From contig JACTVC010000010.1 in the NCBI GenBank assembly GCA_018417955.1, positions 942,763 to 1,006,762 on the forward strand: a stretch of DNA of 64,000 nucleotides, written 5' to 3'. Of this stretch, positions 57,797 to 64,000 are shown one piece after another. This DNA comes from Laccaria trichodermophora. Taxonomy: Eukaryota; Basidiomycota; Agaricomycetes; Agaricales; Hydnangiaceae. The stretch's first letter is position 1; every line of letters starts with the position of its first letter. The notes under the pieces were generated by a model. The model saw nothing but the letters and a program-made list of their open reading frames with translations. It ran no database searches and had not been told where the DNA came from. The position numbers and the translations under genes were made by a program.

Positions 57797-60700
57797 TTAT
57801 GACCTTGGAAATGCGCCAGGAATCTGCAATCTCCGCCTCTCCGGATGATGGAAATATGTTCCATATCTTGACAGCCTACTCGGTGTCGAAGCCGTAGGGC
57901 TAGAGGACAACGCAGGTTGTCGGAGTTGTTGGCCTCCGTTCCCCTCCTCCCCCGGAGAACTAAGCATCGACTCTGTCAAACTCCTCTCCAAACCTCCATT
58001 CTCCGTTCCGTAATCCACCTCATCGCTGTCATCATCGTCTGCCTCAATCCAGTCCCCGCCATCATCAGGCAGCATGATAACCCCAGACGCATGGTCATAG
58101 CTTAGTCGATGGCTCAGCGTATGCGACCGCTGCCGTGTATTGCCAGCAGCGTCTTCCCATGGATTACTTACAGCCGTCGGATCAAGCTGATTTGTAGAGC
58201 TCGGACCGCCCAAGGCGATAGTCTCACCCCCAGCGGCTGGGACGCGTGACCCTCGGCGCGCACTGACGCTGTAGCGTTTTCGCAACGTCAGGACAACAGC
58301 TTGATTTGGATCTTTATGTGCCCGAGCATTTGCGCCGCGATCGTTATTTATGAGAGTTTGTCCCTTCTTCAAAGGGAGCCACGGCTCGGGCAGAACGCCA
58401 TTCAGCGCAGGATGACCGTATCGCCGTTTTCCAGTACTAGACGAGGGTTAGCGCACAATCTCAAATCTCGAATGAAAGCGGAACGCACTTGAGGACACCA
58501 CTATACCAGTTAGCCATGGGCGGCTGGGACTGAAAAAGGGGTATAAATTACTTTGATATTGATTCTGTTTCTGAAAACGTACATAATCCGTACGCTCATC
58601 CTCAGGAGCAACATAGAGCGTATCATCATTCTGAGCATACCTCCTCCTGTTCAGATTACTGATGAAAAATATCAGTTATCCTATTGCTGACTGGCCTCAA
58701 AAGCGGGTGGGAATACCTCTGCGACCAAGTAACGGGATGACCAGCTCTCAGCCTAAGCACATCTGCAGTTTCTTCCCCTCGCTGAACTTCGAACACCGAG
58801 CTCAAACTAACAAACTTGCTCAGAGGCTTGAGTTCCTTGTCTACGTACCACGACCAGACAACCGTGCCGATGAGCAGTGGGACGAGGAGCGACGAAAGAA
58901 TGTACGATTTTCTGAGCGTGAAGATTCCAATCATGAAGAGTAGGAAGATGACGACACCCCAAATGAGGCGGATGAAAGTGATGGGCCAGGCTTGCCCTTG
59001 AGATTCATAGGGCTTGTAAAAGACTGCGGCGGCAGATGAGTTGTACGATACGATCGAGTAATATGGGGCACGCACCAAACAGCAGTTTGTATTTGTAGAC
59101 AACATACGCCACGCCAAAGTAGATGGCGCCGAATATGACGATCAAGGGTTGTACAACGCTGTACAACATTGTGATGACGAACATGAGGATAGCCTGTGGG
59201 TAGACCACCCCATAGTTGATCATAGGGGGCGCGTTGAGCTCGGCAAAGTCTCGAGGCGTACGCGTGAGAAACATGCGATAAAAGAAACGAGGTACGATAA
59301 CACCCAGATTGAGTAGTTGGAGAGGCATGATACCCAGACCTAGAAGGTTATTCAGCAACCTGGAGAGATAGACGCGACATATAGCAAGACCTTGGAGGAT
59401 AACATACGATAGGAAGAAGTGCCTAGAATTGAGCATGAGTTGGTCGGATTCCTGATGATGAGTTGGATGCCAACCTTGCTCGACCAGCCTGCAGTGCTTG
59501 AGCGAGCTTCTCCGGTACTTTAGCAGGCGAATTAGCCAAATCTCGGACGAGTTGCCAATACGTCGATGCAAGCAAAAAAATAAAGACAACGTTGACAAGA
59601 AGGAATAGAAAATATCTTTTAACTGATCAGCCACGCCCAAGTAATGCAGGAACGATAACCTACTTCTTGAGCAGCGAATATTCAACCCAACTTCGTGCTC
59701 TGTACCCCTGAACGTAAGTCAAAGCTTTTCCAAAATTTAGCTGTGGGTTGAGAAAGACTGGGATAGGGTGTATTACCTTCCAAGATAAATGGCAAAAGAG
59801 CGTTCAGGCTGATCATAGCAACACTGGGCAATGAATTCTGAACGATTGCCCTGACTTGTTCATTGGAGTCAATGAGATTCCCCAACCAAGGCATCGACTT
59901 CTTGATTTCCTTGTAACTCAGCAAACTGGCCAGGGCAGTGATAGGAAAGATCCAAAAGAAGAGAAGAAGCCCCATGATGGCAAGGACAAAGAAGTCGCGA
60001 GTTCGGATTGTGGCCTTAGAAGGAGCCATGTTTGACCATACGATATCGCGGGGTTCTGGTGCGGGGTAGGTGGTTATTTGGCCTGGACCCGGAGCGTGAG
60101 CGACTTGAACAGCAATTTGCTGCATTTCAATTAGTGCTTGAGAGACAGGGAAAAGATCTAGGACCTACAGCACTCGACATTTTTTCGAATGTGACAAATG
60201 CAGCCCTTGTAGCCTTGAACTTGCCCGTCCGTCTACGCTTCTTTACGAGCTCATCTGCCTCTTTGAACTGATTCTCCAAGTACTCCAAAGCGTCCACCTT
60301 TGGCTTGAACCACCCCGGCCTCAATGTAGGTCTTTTCCGATGAGGAACGACGAGTCTCCCCTGACCCGACTGCTGCCCACCCTCAATATCCGTATCAACC
60401 AAAAGCGGAATGCCGTTATCTTCTGGATCGTACTCTTCCACCGTGCTGGGATTTCCAACGTAACTGACCCAAGCCGTCTCCAGCTCTAAGAGGGCTTTTG
60501 TCCTTCGATCAAGCAAAGTCTTCAAACTCCCCACTTCTCTGCAAACTGTCACACTTTCGACAGCCAACCCCATGTTTTCAAAATAATCCGCCAATGGCCG
60601 TTCCCCTTGTAAGTGATTGGGAAGATCTGTCACAATGACCGTCCGTGCAGGAATGGAGTGTACCAATTCGAGGGAGAAAAGCTGGCGAGAACGAAGGAAT

Positions 60701-61562
60701 CGTCGATAGTTCTTGTAAATGAAATAGAGTGCAAGGAGTGTGAATAGATATGTGAACATAAGGTGAAGAGACAGATATGAGTTCGCGTCGCTGATGAGGT
60801 CCAACCAGTCGTGGCCAGTATGATTTGTGACGGGATCAAAGACTCTCTTCCTCAAGATTGGCCAATCGTCTTTATCGTCAGGCCAGTCAATGTCGTCGTC
60901 CAGATCTTTATTGTGCTGCGCAATACGATTAAATAAAAACCACCGCGAAACCAAAAAACGCTCTACCTTCCAATTCAATGGCATAAGCATCGTAGTGGCA
61001 AACAGAGAACAGACGGAGAAAAGATAGAATGACATCTTGAAGAAGTTTAAGAGCTGCAACCATGTTTCAGTTTAGTGGTGTGCCCACAAGGCGATTCAAT
61101 GATATGGAAAAGCCGCACCACAGCCGCGTCGAGCCCAACAATCTGAAGAACAGTAAACTCGGAAGTCCTGATGGTCGGCATTATCCAACCAAAAAATGCC
61201 TGGTGCGCGTGAGCCTCGTGAGGAGAAAACCCTGAAACGCAATGTCAATCGGTATAGTCGCGTGAGGGAACTCGATGATCTCCACCTTTCAGTTTTGTCC
61301 GTGGTGCGAAGATAAGAGGCCACCTAGTTCTACAGTAAGAAAACAAAAAGAACGACGTCAATCCGACAGAGAGGGAGATGGTTAATTGCGTCGTGAACCA
61401 TGGCCCCTCGAATTTTTCTGTGGAGTTATTGAGGTCAAGTTTGCCGATTATACAAAGTCGCCAATGTCACGTACGCATCGGTGGGGAGCCAGGGGGCAAC
61501 TTGTGCTCGCCATCACCACCCCCTCCTCCTTCTTCGAGGAGCTGGATGAAAATGGAGGCCAT
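57797..61562 (-). CDS. Csc1/OSCA/TMEM63-type cation channel (Rsn1/Phm7 family)
   Basis: Predicted osmo- or mechanosensitive cation channel. The first exon (61562 to about 61482) encodes 'MASIFIQLLEEGGGGGDGEHKLPPGSPPM'; the second brings TM0 'FEGPWFTTQLTISLSVGLTSFFLFSYCRTRWPLIFAPRTKLK'. Then 'FFGWIMPTIRTSEFTVLQIVGLDAAV' (late-exocytosis RSN1_TM), the cytosolic PHM7 domain ('RTVIVTDLPNHLQGERPLADYFENMGL ... AAFVTFEKMSSA'), and the RSN1_7TM pore part ('VWSNMAPSKATIRTRDFFVLAIMGLLLFFW', 'LLQGLGIMPLQLLNLGVIVPRFFYRMFLTRTPRDFAELNAPPMINYGVVYPQAILMFVITMLYSVV'). A long cytosolic tail with acidic and Ser-rich parts ends at 57797. About ten short introns. Divergent from the 61709 gene. Confidence 0.93.
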
Positions 61563-61708
61563 CGTGGAGGCCGTGTTTGAATAGGATGTTGGCGATGTGC
61601 TTGACGGTGACCGCGTGATGTTTGGCTACGTCACCGATACCAAATATAGGACAGAGCTGCCAAAAAATTAAAGTTGCACTCACCCACAGGTATTTTGGCG
61701 ATCCTTCC

Positions 61709-64000
61709 ATGGTAGCACCAGCAACAATCAGGGAACCGTTCACCCTTGCATCCTATACCTCATCAAGTCGGGGAAAATTAAAACAAGTCTCTGAAAACGT
61801 CTACGCAACCCATCATCGGAAAGCCTCATCGAGCTCGGACGACGGATATGTAACGGTTGCTGCACAAGCGGACGGGCTCCATATTTTGGATGTGAGGCCT
61901 TCATTATAACACAAATTAATCAATTTTTACCGGGTCACATAGGTAGCAGCCCTCCATCCAATCATCTCATACACATTAGGGCCTTCGACCTCATTTTCTT
62001 GTCCCGCTATTTCAACGTCCAGTCGATCAGGAGACACCACCATATACACAACGTACGCTGCCATAAGCACTTCTTCTGAATTTGCGTCAACAGACGAAGG
62101 TGACCGCACAATATGGATGTGGAGTGAAAACATGTCGGCGTCACTAGCAAAGGACAAACGCCAAAAAAAGTCAAAGATCGTGGTATGAAGCCTCTATATT
62201 CACCTAGCTTGCTGATTTGAAAACAAGATTTGTAGCTTCCACCAAAGAAATCGATATACAGGCTTTACAGATGCGAAGAGCTTCCGCAACGACTCATCGT
62301 TCTGTCAAGATATGGGGAGGTGTCGCTACATAACTCTGAGTCTTTGGACACCATAACGTCGAAGACTCATTCGTCAGCGAAGTCGTCCATTGTACTTCGC
62401 TCATTTTTCTTCCCCAGCAGCTCAGCCTCATTCGTACCCACGACCACTGCCGCCGCCCTCGTTGAGATCGTATCTGAAGAAACGCCACCCTCTTCCTTAC
62501 GGTTGAAACTCATTACTATCGACGCTCAAGATATAATAGCGCAAGTGGGAGACTACAGCCTCCCCTTCAAACAAAATGTATACCATTTTTCACCTCCTCG
62601 ATCCATGCTGATGCAAACCCTCTACAGGAGATCGCAAGCTCGTCATGTAGCGCATCAGGGTGCTTCAGTGTTCTCTGTACGCCATTCCTACCCCCTTTTT
62701 TTCTTCTCCAAATCTCACACAGGAGGAAGGCACTGACGGTACCTGGCATTCTTACCAACTTTCGACATCCCCACCCTCCGACGATCAACAACTCCCTCAA
62801 CTATCACCACCCTTTCAACTGACTGGACTCTCCTTTATCTCGTCCCCCACATTAAAACAGTCCATCTCACTACTTGCGCTCACGTCCTCTCACGTCCTGC
62901 TCTCTGGTGTGTCGCCTACCTCTCCATCCGAGATAATTCTCCTTCTATGGGATCTTCAATATTCCATTCTCCTCACCTCACAAACCTTGCCCATTCCCTC
63001 AGTGTTGGCATCCAACCCTCTTCAACTCCGTCTGGTCCCCGCCTCCACTAGCTCCAGCAAAGAGGCCCAAAACCAAAACCTCCCCCAAGATCAAGCACTT
63101 CTCCTCCTCTCCCCCTCCGGAAAAATCGCAGATAAAACGCAATCTACTTCGACTGTCATCATCGTTCCATACGCAATTCCTCACACATCAACCATCGCAG
63201 CAGCTATGGGGAAAGCAGAATTGAGCAAGCAATGGATACGCAATACGCCCACGACCCAGACACAGCCAGCAGATCTAGCTCGTGCAAAACTCCTTGAAAC
63301 AATGCGTGCAGCTATGGAAGCTGGAAGAGCTCAAGCAGCCGCTGTTGCCTTTTTCGCCTGGGAAAAGTCGGAGAAGGAGGCCGACACAAAAGAGGCAAAT
63401 CATCTTCATCACGTTCTGCTGCCTTTCTGACTGAGTCTCGTAGAACACAACCAATGATGCAACCAAGCCATCTCTGAGCTTCACATTTGTCAAAGATGTA
63501 CTCAACACTGTTCTCTCAACGTCAATAAAAAGTAACAAAGCCCATCATTCACCATCGTCGTATCCATCCGAGGTGTTGAAGTACCTTCTGGAGAGAAGGG
63601 TGGTGTCCAATGGCATGGTAGATGGCGGCAACGGTCTCCTTACCGCCCTGAGAACCAGGAACGACTGGGTGAGTATCTCCGAGTTTTTTTAAAAAAATCC
63701 GCCTCATAACTCATGTTTCTTGAAGGTGTCAATCCGATCAGCTTTCACCACCGTCTTGGACCTCCCCGAATCAGAGATTATTGAGTGTCTACGCGTCGTT
63801 GCCGTTTATCACCGGCAACAACACTCAGCCGACGCCATGGAGGTTGACTCCCATCCTACCACCGCCACCGCCATCCCATCCCTCCCCTCCTTCTTATCCC
63901 TTTGTACGACGTATCCAACATCCCAAGAATACCTTCTCCTCGCTCTCCGTCAACATCTCCGCGAGATCGAAGATATAATGTGCGTTGCTCAAGTTCTCGA
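61709..64000 (+). CDS. Utp8-like nucleolar protein, 5' part (runs off window)
   Basis: The chosen start at 61709 gives 'MVAPATIREPFTLASYTS', followed by a first exon rich in beta-propeller-like short strands ('YVTVAAQADGLHILDV'). Later exons carry 'RLIVLSRYGEVSLHN', 'LLALTSSHVLLSGV', 'IILLLWDLQYSILLTSQTLPI' and helical C-terminal segments ('RNDWVSIRSAFTTVLDLPESEIIECLRVVAVYHRQ', about 63670-63830). This order, a propeller then an alpha-helical part, fits the Utp8/NOL11 class of U3 snoRNP t-UTP proteins, but I rely on general resemblance only. At least seven introns. The frame is still open at the window end, so the C-terminus is missing. Confidence 0.45.

Noticed and set aside
1..64000. tRNA, rRNA or snoRNA genes
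   Set aside because: I looked for A/B-box-like and clover-leaf patterns by eye and found none convincing; a tRNAscan-type search could still find one.

Overview
The window is nuclear DNA of a filamentous basidiomycete, most likely an Agaricomycete. The evidence is: many introns of about 50 nt with GTRNGT donors; fungal orthologs such as a Cdc4-type myosin light chain, Hom3 aspartokinase, NIMA kinase and a Csc1/Rsn1 channel; a large TPR-CHAT protein with tandem 45-residue repeats; and a Crinkler-like gene. I cannot name the species. All family calls come from reading motifs by eye; no database was searched.

Layout. (1) 1-23.5 kb is an AT-rich, repeat-dense block with no intact host gene. It holds a decayed Ty3/gypsy chromovirus pol (3.9-6.9 kb); four solo LTRs of two families, each with an exact 5-bp target duplication; a 4.65-kb hAT transposon with 8-bp target duplications and a nearly complete transposase (8.6-13.2 kb); a second, 2.3-kb hAT-type element with 8-bp duplications (20.1-22.4 kb); a degenerate satellite array (13.5-14.5 kb); and several foldback structures. 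(2) 23.6-37.6 kb is a compact housekeeping cluster: NEO1-type P4-ATPase (-), myosin essential light chain (+), UBX/UAS protein of FAF2/Ubx2 type (-), aspartokinase (+), Sec61 alpha (-), NIMA kinase (+). Neighbours alternate in strand, so most pairs are tightly divergent or convergent. (3) 38.9-45.6 kb is a TPR-CHAT protease gene with about 23 near-identical TPR units. It is broken by one in-frame stop and by a 594-bp hAT-type MITE inserted inside the CHAT-coding exon. (4) 46.5-64 kb is gene-dense again: mitochondrial release factor (+), SPX-RING E3 ligase with a C-terminal CaaX box (-), a putative proteasome assembly chaperone 1 (+), a degenerate Crinkler-like gene (+), YTM1 (+), an amino-acid-transporter-like membrane protein (-), a Csc1-type channel (-), and the 5' part of a Utp8-like nucleolar gene (+) that runs off the window.

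The housekeeping genes do not form a pathway; they are ordinary fungal neighbours. The most interesting locus is the TPR-CHAT gene. CHAT is a caspase-like protease fold, and near-identical repeats undergoing concerted change are typical of fungal recognition receptors. Here the gene looks recently inactivated, or it may be a null allele of a polymorphic locus. The transposon block is unusually readable: seven insertions keep diagnostic target duplications, and removing two of them in silico rejoins open reading frames.
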